Shown here one piece after another: positions 17,164 to 25,341 of a stretch of DNA of 64,000 bases. Numbering within the stretch: position 1 is the stretch's first letter; every line of letters starts with the position of its first letter. Origin of the DNA: Halomarinibacterium sp041392205 (GTDB taxonomy: Bacteria; Bacteroidota; Bacteroidia; Flavobacteriales; Flavobacteriaceae); the NCBI GenBank assembly GCA_041392205.1, contig JAWKMO010000006.1, positions 62,001 to 126,000 on the forward strand, given 5' to 3'. The notes below the pieces were generated by a model that saw only the letters and a list, made by a program, of their open reading frames with translations, was not told the origin of the DNA and did not search any database. The translations under genes were made by a program, and so were the position numbers.

Positions 17164-17859
17164 TTAATCTCTTCCTAGAAAAATACTAATAAAATATAAT
17201 AACGTTGCTAATGAACCTAATGCTGCTACAACGTAGGTTCTGGCAGCCCATTTAAGAGCATCTTTGGAACCTTCATATTCTTGTGGCGTCACAATGTTGT
17301 TGGTTTGTAACCAAGCCAAAGCTCTATTACTCGCATCGTATTCCACGGGGAGTGTAATAAAGGCAAAAGCTGTGGTGGCTGCAAAAAGTAAAATACCTAC
17401 TAAAAACAAAGTGTTTCCTATTGCACCCAAAAATCCTGTAGCTGTCATTACTAAACCTGCCATAATTACAAAGTTGGATAATTTACTGGCTATCCCAACA
17501 GCGGGAACTATGGCCGAACGCATTTTTAACCAACTATAGGCAGTAGCGTGTTGTACAGCGTGACCACATTCATGTGCTGCCACAGCAGCTGCAGCGGCAT
17601 TGCGCTGCATATAAACCCCTTCACTTAAATTGACGGTTTTATTGGCCGGATTATAGTGGTCGGTAAGCATCCCCGGAGTAGAAATGACCTGCACATCCAT
17701 AATGCCATTATCCGCTAGCATTTTCTCAGCGATTTCCTTACCGCTCATGCCATTTTGTAAATGTACTTGTGAGTATTTTTTAAATTTACTTTTTAGGCGG
17801 TTGCTTACATACATACTCACCAAAAAGATTAAACCTGCTATGATATAATATCCCATCAT
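17164..17859 (-). CDS. YugP-type neutral zinc metallopeptidase (membrane)
   Basis: This membrane-associated metallopeptidase has 231 residues and belongs to the zinc_peptidase_2/YugP family. An N-terminal membrane helix (about 3-18) is followed by the zinc motif HECGH (H96, E97, H100) in AAHECGHAVQHA, and by two or three further helices (about 120-165 and 205-228). It also has the PVEYDASNRA segment, which is conserved in the family and may hold the third ligand. The substrate is unknown. The gene appears to be transcribed alone. Confidence 0.88.
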   Translation of the reverse strand: MMGYYIIAGLIFLVSMYVSNRLKSKFKKYSQVHLQNGMSGKEIAEKMLADNGIMDVQVISTPGMLTDHYNPANKTVNLSEGVYMQRNAAAAAVAAHECGHAVQHATAYSWLKMRSAIVPAVGIASKLSNFVIMAGLVMTATGFLGAIGNTLFLVGILLFAATTAFAFITLPVEYDASNRALAWLQTNNIVTPQEYEGSKDALKWAARTYVVAALGSLATLLYFISIFLGRD

Positions 17860-17944
17860 GATTTTTAAAATTTAGTATTAAAATGTTACTGCCAATATAG
17901 CAAAAAGTTTGCCTAATTCATCAATCTGTCATTTCGGCAATACA

Positions 17945-18214
17945 TTATTTTTTGGTTTTGTATTTCAATTTGAAAAAAACAAGGATAAAAGCCAATATGG
18001 CTGTAATGACATTAGCAAGGATAACAGCGATACTTTCTATCAAAATTCCGTAGACTAACCATAATACGATTCCTATAAAAAACACCGAATACATAGTAAG
18101 TGAAAGCCCTTCCACATCTTTACTTTTCCATGTTTTTAAGACTTGTGGCACAAAGGCACTTGTGGTTAAGGTGGCCGCAATAAGCCCAATGATTTCTGCG
18201 GAATCAATTTCCAT
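17945..18214 (-). CDS. SemiSWEET sugar transporter
   Basis: This protein of 89 residues contains a single MtN3/PQ-loop triple-helix unit, so it should dimerise to form one sugar channel, as bacterial SemiSWEETs do. The PQ motif is seen in SAFVPQVLKTW (about 19-29), followed by the conserved KDVEGLS. The three helices lie at about 6-24, 38-58 and 63-83. The start codon overlaps the stop of leuS by one base (TAATG), so it is read from the leuS transcript. No sugar-utilisation gene is adjacent. Confidence 0.88.
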   Translation of the reverse strand: MEIDSAEIIGLIAATLTTSAFVPQVLKTWKSKDVEGLSLTMYSVFFIGIVLWLVYGILIESIAVILANVITAILAFILVFFKLKYKTKK

Positions 18215-21200
18215 TAGCCCACAATATTGATGATTTTACCAGGCACCACAATTACTTTTTTAGGCGTTCTGCCTTGCAATTGCTCTTGTGTTTTATCATA
18301 CGCCATGACCGCTTCTTCAATTTGAGCAGGAGTTAAATCGAGGGGTAACTCCAACTTAAAACGCATTTTCCCATTAAACGAAACAGGGTATTCTTTGCTA
18401 CTTTCTACCAAATGTTTTTCATCGAAAATGGGGAATGGCGCTGTGGAAATACTTTCGTTATGTCCTAACTTTTCCCAAAGTTCTTCGGCAATGTGCGGCG
18501 CATAGGGTGAAATTAATACTGCCAAGGGCTCCAACACTTCCCGACTGTTGCATTTTTGAGCGGTTAATTCGTTTACCGCAATCATAAAAGTAGAAACCGA
18601 GGTATTAAAACTAAAGTTCTCGATATCCTCCTGTACCTTTTTAATGGTTTTATGGAGGGTTTTTAGACTGTCTTTACTGGCAGGTTCGTTAGTTAGATGA
18701 AAACTTTCTTCTGCGCCAGTATGATACAACTTCCATAGTTTTTTAAGAAAACTATGCACCCCGGTAATTCCGGCTGTACTCCAAGGTTTGGCTTGCTCCA
18801 AGGGCCCTAAAAACATCTCATACATACGTAGGGTGTCTGCCCCGTATTGCTCGCAAATATCGTCTGGATTGACCACGTTGTATTTGGACTTGGACATTTT
18901 TTCGACTTCGCGGGAGACTTTGAAAACATCCCCCTCACCCCCTTCAAAGGGGGAATTACTGTCGTACACTTTTCCATTTTCAAGAATGAAAATGGCATCT
19001 TTAAACTCAGGGCGCCAGTTTTTAAAGGCTGAAATATCTAGTTCATTTGATGTGTTTACGAAAGATACATCTGAATGTAATACATTTATCCCAAATCTAA
19101 TCTTGCCTTTTAAATACTCAAAAAGTTCTTCTTTATTTAAGGATTTGAAATTTTTAGAAAGCAATGAAATATCTGTAAACCATTCTTTTAATTTTAAGAA
19201 TGGTAATTGGGGTACTTGAGTTTGTAAAAGATTAAATGCAAAATCTTCAAGCTCTTTGCTTTCGATAAACTCATTTGTTACTGGGTATTTATTTTTTGAT
19301 ACAAATACAGGGACTATTCTAAAAGGTTCATAAACAATACTGCCATTATCTGTAGTATCCATTAAATAAATTATCAAACGATAAACAAACGCACTCTCCC
19401 CCAAAATCATCCCTTGGTTGATCAATTTTTTAACGGGTTCGTCCACCGGTAAGAACCCGCGGTCATTCATAAACTTCGTCCAAAAACGGGTATATAATAA
19501 GTGTCCCGTAGCGTGTTCGCTTCCGCCCAAATACAAATCCACATTCTCCCAATAATCCAAAGCTTCTTTGGAGGCAAACACTTCATCATTGGTGGGATCC
19601 ATATACCGGAACATATAACAACTACTCCCCGCCCAGCCCGGCATGGTGTTGAGTTCTAATGGATAAATTCCATTATCCCCCTCTGCCCTTTGGGCATCTC
19701 CCCCAGTAGGGGAGAGAAGTTTGTTGGAAACCACTTTATTTGTATTGGTATCCCAAGCCCAGACCTCAGCACGACCTAAAGGCGGTTCGCCTTCTTCGGT
19801 GGGAAGGTATGCTGAAACTTCGGGCAACCTAAGCGGCAAATGCTCCAAGGCAATCATTTGAGGCATGCCGTTTTTGTAATACACAGGAAAGGGCTCGCCC
19901 CAGTAGCGTTGACGGCTAAACACCGCATCACGCAAACGATAGTTTATTTTTCCTTTACCCTGGCCTTTGGCTTCCAACGCTTCAATGGCTTTTTGGGTGG
20001 CTTCGGCATAGGATAGTCCATTAAGGAAATCGCTATGAGCGATGATGGTATTTTCTTTATCGGCAAAAGCTTCTTCCGAAATATCAATCCCTTCAAAAAT
20101 ATTGGGAATGGCTATATTAAAATGTTTTGCAAAATCGTAATCCCTTTGGTCGCCACAAGGAACCGCCATCACAGCACCGGTTCCGTAGCCTGCTAATACG
20201 TAATCGCCAATCCAAATAGGAATGGCTTCCCCGGTAAACGGATGTTCGGCATAGGCCCCGGTAAACACTCCCGAAATGGTTTTTACATCGGCCATACGTT
20301 CACGTTCACTTCGCTTTGCGGAAGCTTCCACATAGGCTTCCACTTCGGCTTTTTGTGCCTCGGTGGTGATTTTTGACACCAAGTCATGCTCTGGCGCTAA
20401 TGTCATAAAACTGACCCCAAAAATAGTATCGGGGCGAGTGGTAAATACTTCTATCGTGTCCCCTCCCTGACCCTCCCCAGAGGGGAGGGAATTAAGAGTC
20501 TCGGTTATTCTATGGATTACCTTTTCTAAATTTTCTTCTACCTCTTTATTGGTAAAACGAATAACATTGAATCCTTTTTTTTCTTTTAAAGTTAGTGTTC
20601 TCAACTCATCTTCTTCTACTTGAAAATCGTGTATTTTTCCATCCACTTCCACAATTAACCTTTTTTCAAGACAAACAAAGTCTGGAATGAATTTATACAC
20701 GGGATGCTGCCTTCTAAATTTATAGCCAAGTTTACTCGTCCTTAACTCTTGCCACAATTTTTTCTCAGCCAGAGTAGGGCTTTTGCGCATTTCCTTGGCT
20801 TTTCTGAGCAATAATTTAATTGATTGGGGATCTCCGGTTAGTCTATATCCGGCTCCCCCTCCGCTGGAGGGGGTTGGGGGGAGGACTTTAAATTTCACCG
20901 AAGCCCCTTTGGAACGGCCAATCCAATTGGTTTGCGAATCTTTTAAAGGCTGTGGCCAATCAATTTTGTCCAATCCGTCAAGTAGGCGTTGGGCATAGGC
21001 CGTGATGCGCATACTCCATTGCTTCATCTTTTTGCGAACTACGGGATAGCCACCACGTTCGGAAACACCATTCACGATTTCGTCATTTGCCAATACAGTT
21101 CCTAACTGCGGACACCAATTTACCTCGGTTTCAGCAAGGTAGGTAAGGCGATATTTTAGTAAAATTTGTTGTTTTTCTTCGGAAGTAAATCCGTTCCAAT

Positions 21201-21762
21201 CTTCTGCTGAAAAAGGTTCGGTGTCATCATCGCAAGCTGCGATTACTTTTTGGTTTCCTTCTTTAGAAAAAAGGATTTCCAACTCTGAAATAGGTCGTGC
21301 CTTATCTTCATTTTTATCGTACCAACTTTTAAATAATTGAATAAAAATCCACTGCGTCCATTTGTAATAATCGGGGTCGCTGGTGCGAACTTCACGGCTC
21401 CAATCGAAACTGAAACCTATTTTATCCAATTGCTCACGGTAACGAGCGATGTTTTCTTCGGTCGTTTTTTTTGGGTGTTGTCCGGTTTGAATGGCATACT
21501 GCTCCGCAGGTAATCCAAAGCTATCGTAGCCTTGTGGGTGCAACACGTTAAATCCTTTGTGGCGTTTGTAGCGTGCGTAAATATCACTGGCAATATAACC
21601 CAGCGGATGTCCCACATGCAATCCTGCACCCGATGGATACGGGAACATGTCCAATACATAATACTTGGGTTTATCGCTTTGGTTTTCGGCTTTAAACGTT
21701 TGCCTTTCTGCCCAAATTTTTTGCCATTTGGCTTCGATATCGTTAAAATGATATTTGCTCAT
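18214..21762 (-). CDS. leuS: leucyl-tRNA synthetase with in-frame DUF559 endonuclease insert and palindromic inserts
   Basis: LeuRS charges tRNA-Leu. It has 1182 residues here, against about 930 in relatives as I remember them. The core is intact: HVGH at 49-52 in the class I HIGH motif, the editing-domain FTTRPDT after residue 435, and KMSKS at 955-959. Three insertions keep the frame. Residues 294-434 carry a DUF559 (Vsr-like) nuclease domain with palindromes at its DNA ends, placed between VKFKV and TIEVFTTRPDT in the CP1 editing domain. Residues 682-696 and 937-945 are encoded by short palindromes. A further block of roughly 70-80 extra residues (within about 790-890) has no palindrome. 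Since leuS is essential and no second copy is in the window, the protein probably tolerates all of these. Whether the nuclease is released or stays in the chain is unknown. The minus-strand promoter at 21785-21814 fits the consensus. Confidence 0.93.
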   Translation of the reverse strand: MSKYHFNDIEAKWQKIWAERQTFKAENQSDKPKYYVLDMFPYPSGAGLHVGHPLGYIASDIYARYKRHKGFNVLHPQGYDSFGLPAEQYAIQTGQHPKKTTEENIARYREQLDKIGFSFDWSREVRTSDPDYYKWTQWIFIQLFKSWYDKNEDKARPISELEILFSKEGNQKVIAACDDDTEPFSAEDWNGFTSEEKQQILLKYRLTYLAETEVNWCPQLGTVLANDEIVNGVSERGGYPVVRKKMKQWSMRITAYAQRLLDGLDKIDWPQPLKDSQTNWIGRSKGASVKFKVLPPTPSSGGGAGYRLTGDPQSIKLLLRKAKEMRKSPTLAEKKLWQELRTSKLGYKFRRQHPVYKFIPDFVCLEKRLIVEVDGKIHDFQVEEDELRTLTLKEKKGFNVIRFTNKEVEENLEKVIHRITETLNSLPSGEGQGGDTIEVFTTRPDTIFGVSFMTLAPEHDLVSKITTEAQKAEVEAYVEASAKRSERERMADVKTISGVFTGAYAEHPFTGEAIPIWIGDYVLAGYGTGAVMAVPCGDQRDYDFAKHFNIAIPNIFEGIDISEEAFADKENTIIAHSDFLNGLSYAEATQKAIEALEAKGQGKGKINYRLRDAVFSRQRYWGEPFPVYYKNGMPQMIALEHLPLRLPEVSAYLPTEEGEPPLGRAEVWAWDTNTNKVVSNKLLSPTGGDAQRAEGDNGIYPLELNTMPGWAGSSCYMFRYMDPTNDEVFASKEALDYWENVDLYLGGSEHATGHLLYTRFWTKFMNDRGFLPVDEPVKKLINQGMILGESAFVYRLIIYLMDTTDNGSIVYEPFRIVPVFVSKNKYPVTNEFIESKELEDFAFNLLQTQVPQLPFLKLKEWFTDISLLSKNFKSLNKEELFEYLKGKIRFGINVLHSDVSFVNTSNELDISAFKNWRPEFKDAIFILENGKVYDSNSPFEGGEGDVFKVSREVEKMSKSKYNVVNPDDICEQYGADTLRMYEMFLGPLEQAKPWSTAGITGVHSFLKKLWKLYHTGAEESFHLTNEPASKDSLKTLHKTIKKVQEDIENFSFNTSVSTFMIAVNELTAQKCNSREVLEPLAVLISPYAPHIAEELWEKLGHNESISTAPFPIFDEKHLVESSKEYPVSFNGKMRFKLELPLDLTPAQIEEAVMAYDKTQEQLQGRTPKKVIVVPGKIINIVG
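18929..18955. repeat. GC-rich palindromic repeat inside leuS, copy C
   Basis: The plus strand reads CCCCCTCA followed by the palindrome CCCCCTT-CAA-AGGGGG (about 18938-18953). In leuS it encodes the short insert SPFEGGEGD (residues about 937-945), just before the KMSKS loop. It matches the end palindromes of the DUF559 element in layout (CCCTCnn then CCCCCT(n)GGGGG). Frame is kept and no stop arises. Confidence 0.75.
19675..19719. repeat. GC-rich palindromic repeat inside leuS, copy B
   Basis: Two hairpins lie in tandem: GCCC-TTT-GGGC (19685-19695) and CTCCCC-CAGTA-GGGGAG (19698-19714), preceded by TCCCCCTCT. In leuS this encodes about LLSPTGGDAQRAEGD (residues 682-696), placed before the conserved GIYPLELNTMPGWAGSS region. 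It is the fullest copy of the type seen at 8258-8287. Confidence 0.75.
20458..20884 (-). mobile_element. DUF559-endonuclease element bounded by palindromes, inserted in leuS
   Basis: About 423 bp lie in frame inside leuS. Each end is a GC-rich palindrome: CCCTCCCC-AGA-GGGGAGGG at 20471-20489, and CCCCCTCC-GCT-GGAGGGGG at 20855-20873. Outer CCCTCCCTGA / TTGGGGGGAGG arms make the two ends imperfect inverted repeats of one another. Between them, leuS residues about 308-425 form a complete DUF559 domain. It has the segment SPTLAEKKLWQELR, then FRRQHPV, then D361 in PDF, and E372-x-D374 in VEVDGKIHD, which is the PD-(D/E)xK-type core of Vsr-like nucleases. The end palindromes encode PPTPSSGGGAG and SLPSGEGQGGD. 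No independent start or terminator is evident. Confidence 0.72.
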
Positions 21763-21784
21763 GTGTTTATCTCAAAAGAAAGGG

Positions 21785-21814
21785 CAAAATTACGCTTATT
21801 GTACGAAAGACAAA
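21785..21814 (-). promoter_or_regulatory. leuS promoter (-33/-7 type)
   Basis: Read on the minus strand there is TTTG at 21814-21811, an 18-base spacer and TAATTTTG at 21792-21785. This matches the Bacteroidota TTTG / TAnnTTTG consensus, 23 bases before the leuS ATG. Confidence 0.6.
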
Positions 21815-21883
21815 AGTTTAAGCGTTAGTATTCAATAGATGCAAAAAACCTTGTATTTTTACACAATCATTTGAAACAATTTT

Positions 21884-22762
21884 ATGTCCTCTTCTTTTGA
21901 AAAGTATCAAAAACGCCGATTGATTTCCTCCTATTTTTCTGTAGTAATAAGTATTTCACTCGTGTTATTTTTATTAGGATTATTAGGACTTTTGGTATTA
22001 AATACAAAGAAAGTAGCCGATCATTTTAAAGAAAAAATTGCATTAACTGTTTTTCTGAAAGACACGGCAAAACAAGTAGAAATTGACCAACTCCAACAAA
22101 GTTTGGCCTTAGCCGAATATACCAAGAGTGCCACTTTTGTTTCCAAAGAGCAAGCAGCAGAGGAACATAGCGCCACCATTGGTGAAAATTTTATGGAATT
22201 TTTGGGATATAATCCCCTTCAAAACAGCATCGATGTGTATTTGCTGGCAGATTTTGTTTCGCCATCTAAATTGGAGGAAATTCAATCAGAAATTATGACT
22301 AAGGATTTTGTAGACGAAGTGACCTACGATAAACCTTTAATTGTATTACTGAACGATAACATTAAAAAAATAAGCTTTTGGGCATTAGTGGTAAGTGGTA
22401 TCTTCCTATTTATTGCGGTATTACTGATTAACAGTTCCATTCGGCTTTCGGTATACGCCAAACGATTTACCATAAAAACCATGCAAATGGTAGGAGCTAC
22501 CAAAGGTTTTATTAGACGTCCTTTTATTTGGAAAAACATTCAATTGGGCATGATTGGTTCTTTGGTAGCAATAGCCGGTATTGCTGCGGTGTTGTATTAT
22601 TTGGATAAATATTTTCCACAAATGCAGTTTATGCAAGATAAATTATTAATTGGCGGTTTGTTTCTTTTTGTTTTAGCCATGGGATTGTTAATCAGTTGGT
22701 TAAGTACTTTTTTTGCGACACAACGTTTTTTAAATTTACGAACTGACGAATTGTATTATTAA
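21884..22762 (+). CDS. ftsX: cell division protein FtsX
   Basis: FtsX is the membrane half of the FtsEX complex that controls peptidoglycan hydrolases at the septum. It has 292 residues with the family topology: a cytoplasmic start (SSSFEKYQKRRLISSY), TM1 at about 20-45, a periplasmic domain (about 48-165), then three C-terminal helices (about 168-190, 222-243, 258-280) of the FtsX/MacB-type permease. No ftsE is adjacent; in Bacteroidota it is often located elsewhere. It leads a run ftsX-DUF3098-uppP-truB, a conserved order in flavobacteria. Confidence 0.92.
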   Translation: MSSSFEKYQKRRLISSYFSVVISISLVLFLLGLLGLLVLNTKKVADHFKEKIALTVFLKDTAKQVEIDQLQQSLALAEYTKSATFVSKEQAAEEHSATIGENFMEFLGYNPLQNSIDVYLLADFVSPSKLEEIQSEIMTKDFVDEVTYDKPLIVLLNDNIKKISFWALVVSGIFLFIAVLLINSSIRLSVYAKRFTIKTMQMVGATKGFIRRPFIWKNIQLGMIGSLVAIAGIAAVLYYLDKYFPQMQFMQDKLLIGGLFLFVLAMGLLISWLSTFFATQRFLNLRTDELYY

Positions 22763-22800
22763 TTAAAAATGTACCTTACAACCGTTTTAAAAGAATAACA

Positions 22801-23061
22801 ATGGGAGAAAAAAAACGAAAAGAAGAATCTAAAAACCAATCGTTTATCTTCGAAAAAAAGAATTATAAATTCATGATTATAGGTGTTGCTTTTATTGTCT
22901 TGGGTTTTATTCTCATGGCAGGTGGAGGCAGTGATGATCCTACTGTTTTTAACCCAGATATTTATAGTTGGCGCCGTATTCGATTGGCACCCGCTTTTAT
23001 TTTAATAGGATTTGGTTTTGAAGTGTACGCCATTTTATTGAATCCCAACAAAGAAAAATAA
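22801..23061 (+). CDS. DUF3098 small membrane protein
   Basis: This protein of 86 residues has a charged N-terminus, a helix at about 24-42, the conserved segment GGGSDDPTVFNPDIYSWRRI, and a second helix (about 59-80). The pattern is specific for the Bacteroidota DUF3098 family. It lies invariably close to ftsX and uppP, so a role in envelope or division is plausible but unproven. It starts 38 bases after ftsX and ends three bases before uppP. Confidence 0.87.
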   Translation: MGEKKRKEESKNQSFIFEKKNYKFMIIGVAFIVLGFILMAGGGSDDPTVFNPDIYSWRRIRLAPAFILIGFGFEVYAILLNPNKEK

Positions 23062-23064
23062 CCC

Positions 23065-23850
23065 ATGAATACTTGGGAGGCCATTGTACTTGCCGTTATT
23101 GAAGGGATTACCGAGTTTTTACCAGTTTCTTCTACCGGTCATATGATTGTTGCTTCTTCCTTTTTCGGGATAGCACAAGAGGATTTCACCAAACTATTTA
23201 CCATTGTCATCCAATTAGGTACTATTATGAGTGTGGTGGTACTGTATTTTAAACGATTTTTTCAATCCCTTCACTTTTATTATAAACTTTTTGTGGCTTT
23301 TCTTCCTGCAGTTGTATTAGGATTACTATTGAGTGATTTTATAGATAGTTTGTTAGAAAACCCGATTACGGTTGCCATTTCTTTAATTATTGGAGGATTT
23401 ATTTTATTGAAAGTAGATGATTGGTTTGGTGATGGTGAGGAAACTGAAATTTCTTACCTAACTGCTTTGAAAATTGGTTTTTTTCAATGCTTGGCAATGA
23501 TTCCTGGGGTCTCAAGAAGTGGTGCCAGCATTGTGGGAGGAATGACACAAAAACTATCACGAACCGTTGCCGCCGAATTTTCCTTTTTTCTTGCAATCCC
23601 TACCATGCTGGGAGCGACCGTGAAAAAATCGTACGATTACTATCAAGCGGGTTTCGAACTTTCTTCTCAGCAAGTTAATTTGCTAATTATTGGAAACGTA
23701 GTAGGGTTTATTGTGGCCATGATCGCCATTAAATCTTTTATAAACTACTTAAGCAAACATGGGTTTAAAATCTTTGGTTATTACCGCATTATAATTGGAA
23801 TTCTCATTTTACTTATTCACTTTTTTGTGCAAAAACTTACTGTTATTTAA
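23065..23850 (+). CDS. uppP: undecaprenyl-diphosphatase (BacA/UppP)
   Basis: UppP dephosphorylates undecaprenyl pyrophosphate to recycle the lipid carrier for peptidoglycan and other polymers, and gives some bacitracin resistance. It has 261 residues and about eight membrane helices. The two active-site signatures are intact: EGITEFLPVSSTGH (about 12-25) and PGVSRSGASI (about 150-159). The stop overlaps the truB start by one base. Confidence 0.95.
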   Translation: MNTWEAIVLAVIEGITEFLPVSSTGHMIVASSFFGIAQEDFTKLFTIVIQLGTIMSVVVLYFKRFFQSLHFYYKLFVAFLPAVVLGLLLSDFIDSLLENPITVAISLIIGGFILLKVDDWFGDGEETEISYLTALKIGFFQCLAMIPGVSRSGASIVGGMTQKLSRTVAAEFSFFLAIPTMLGATVKKSYDYYQAGFELSSQQVNLLIIGNVVGFIVAMIAIKSFINYLSKHGFKIFGYYRIIIGILILLIHFFVQKLTVI

Positions 23851-24542
23851 TGACTGCCGAAGACTACACAGAAGGACAAGTACTATTAATAGATAAACCC
23901 CTAGGTTGGACTTCGTTTCAAGTGGTCAATAAAGTACGATGGCTTCTTCGGAAAAAATTTCAACTTAAAAAACTGAAAGTGGGTCACGCCGGCACGCTGG
24001 ATCCTTTGGCTACAGGGCTGTTGATAGTATGTACCGGAAAATTCACCAAAAAAATTGATACCTATCAAGCACAGGTAAAAGAGTATACTGGAACCTTTAC
24101 TTTAGGGGCTACTACGCCTAGTTATGATTTGGAAACTGAAATTGACCAAAATTTCGATATTTCAGAAATTACTGAAAAACAAATAAAAGAAGCCACAAAA
24201 CAATTTATTGGCGAAATTGAGCAGCAACCACCGGTTTTTTCGGCCTTAAAAAAAGACGGAAAACGATTGTATGAGTTTGCCAGAGCCGGTGAAGAAGTAA
24301 ATGTTCCAGCCCGAAAAATTACTATTTCTGAATTTGAAATCACAAAAATAACCCTCCCCGATATTGAATTTCGGGTCGTTTGTAGCAAAGGAACCTATAT
24401 TCGTTCTTTAGCACACGATTTTGGAAAAGCACTCCACAATGGGGCACATCTTACAACACTTCGGCGCACCAAGATTGGGAGCTTTTTAGCGGAAGATGCA
24501 ATTAGCATTGAAAACTTTGAAAAGATCCATAAAAACTCTTAA
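23850..24542 (+). CDS. truB: tRNA pseudouridine(55) synthase
   Basis: TruB makes pseudouridine-55 in the T-loop of tRNAs. At 230 residues it is a compact form lacking the extra C-terminal PUA domain of some homologues. The catalytic Asp lies in GHAGTLDPLATGLL (about 46-59), and the family markers IDKPLGWTS (N-terminal) and SKGTYIRSLAHD are intact. It overlaps uppP by one base (TAATG). Confidence 0.95.
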   Translation: MTAEDYTEGQVLLIDKPLGWTSFQVVNKVRWLLRKKFQLKKLKVGHAGTLDPLATGLLIVCTGKFTKKIDTYQAQVKEYTGTFTLGATTPSYDLETEIDQNFDISEITEKQIKEATKQFIGEIEQQPPVFSALKKDGKRLYEFARAGEEVNVPARKITISEFEITKITLPDIEFRVVCSKGTYIRSLAHDFGKALHNGAHLTTLRRTKIGSFLAEDAISIENFEKIHKNS

Positions 24543-24605
24543 ATAAAACCGTTAAACCTTTCTAAAGCATTCGTTTTTTTGCGTAAAATTTCTTCCATTT
24601 GCAGG

Positions 24606-25310
24606 ATGAATTTTAATTATTCATACAAAGCCTTCCTTATTTCCAGCTTATTAGTGGGAGGATTATTTCTATTTTTAATACTGGCTAAACTAGGAAAACA
24701 ATTACCTCCCGAAGTAGAAACAGTTCCAGTAGAGTATGCCGATATTCTTCCAGAAGAAGAAGAGCTTGCTGTGGCCGTTCCTGTTAAAAATGTAAAAATT
24801 GAAACAAACAAAGCATACAATGAAGCCGAAAAGTTTATCGAAGCAATCGAAAATAGCCGTCAAGAAAATTTGGAAGAAGAAACACTAATTGCTGAAACAG
24901 AGAGCAAAAATTATAATGCTTCTGGTAATACCATTGACTTTAAAAAAGCTGAAAATAAGCTGAATGAGGTTAAAGCAAAACTTGTCAAGGCCGATAGAAA
25001 GAAAAACAATCCCTCTAATGACATAAGTAGAAAAACCACTATAAGTTATAGTTTAAAAGATCGTAACGCCATCTATTTGCCTAATCCCGTCTATACGTGT
25101 GATGCTTCAGGAAAAATTGTAATTACCATTGAAGTAAACGAATTGGGAAAAATTGTAAAAAAAGAATACAATCCCACCTTATCCACCACAACCAATGGTT
25201 GCCTAATCGATGCTGCCTTAGCGTATGCAGAAGAGACGCGTTTTAATACGGAGGGTTCCAAACCAAAACAATTAGGAACTATTAGTTATCATTTTCCAGG
25301 GCAAAACTAA
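24606..25310 (+). CDS. TonB-like energy-transducer family protein
   Basis: This protein of 234 residues has an N-terminal membrane anchor (about 10-28), a long acidic and Lys-rich middle (about 40-150) and a C-terminal region of about 80 residues. There the strands GKIVITIEVNELGKIVKKEYN and a final TISYHF resemble the TonB C-terminal or TonB-like fold common in Bacteroidota. It may span the periplasm, but no ExbB/ExbD lies nearby and the Pro-rich stretch of classical TonB is lacking. The ATG at 24606 follows an AGG; an upstream TTG at 24579 is less likely. Confidence 0.68.
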   Translation: MNFNYSYKAFLISSLLVGGLFLFLILAKLGKQLPPEVETVPVEYADILPEEEELAVAVPVKNVKIETNKAYNEAEKFIEAIENSRQENLEEETLIAETESKNYNASGNTIDFKKAENKLNEVKAKLVKADRKKNNPSNDISRKTTISYSLKDRNAIYLPNPVYTCDASGKIVITIEVNELGKIVKKEYNPTLSTTTNGCLIDAALAYAEETRFNTEGSKPKQLGTISYHFPGQN

Positions 25311-25315
25311 TTTTG
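25308..25315 (+). promoter_or_regulatory. putative -7 box before tag
   Basis: TAATTTTG fits TAnnTTTG and lies 26 bases before the ATG of tag. No good TTTG -33 partner is visible, so this is weak. Confidence 0.35.
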
Positions 25316-25341
25316 TACTTTCACATTCTAATAAATTAGGT

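Noticed and set aside
18788..19219. Open frame of 143 codons opposite leuS
   Set aside because: It is antisense to well-conserved LeuRS sequence. Its openness follows from leuS codon use, and it matches no family.
20458..20884. Intein in leuS
   Set aside because: The block lacks intein splicing motifs: no Cys/Ser at the N-junction (it begins with Leu-Pro-Pro), and no HN at the C-junction followed by Cys/Ser/Thr. The length and domain fit DUF559 only.
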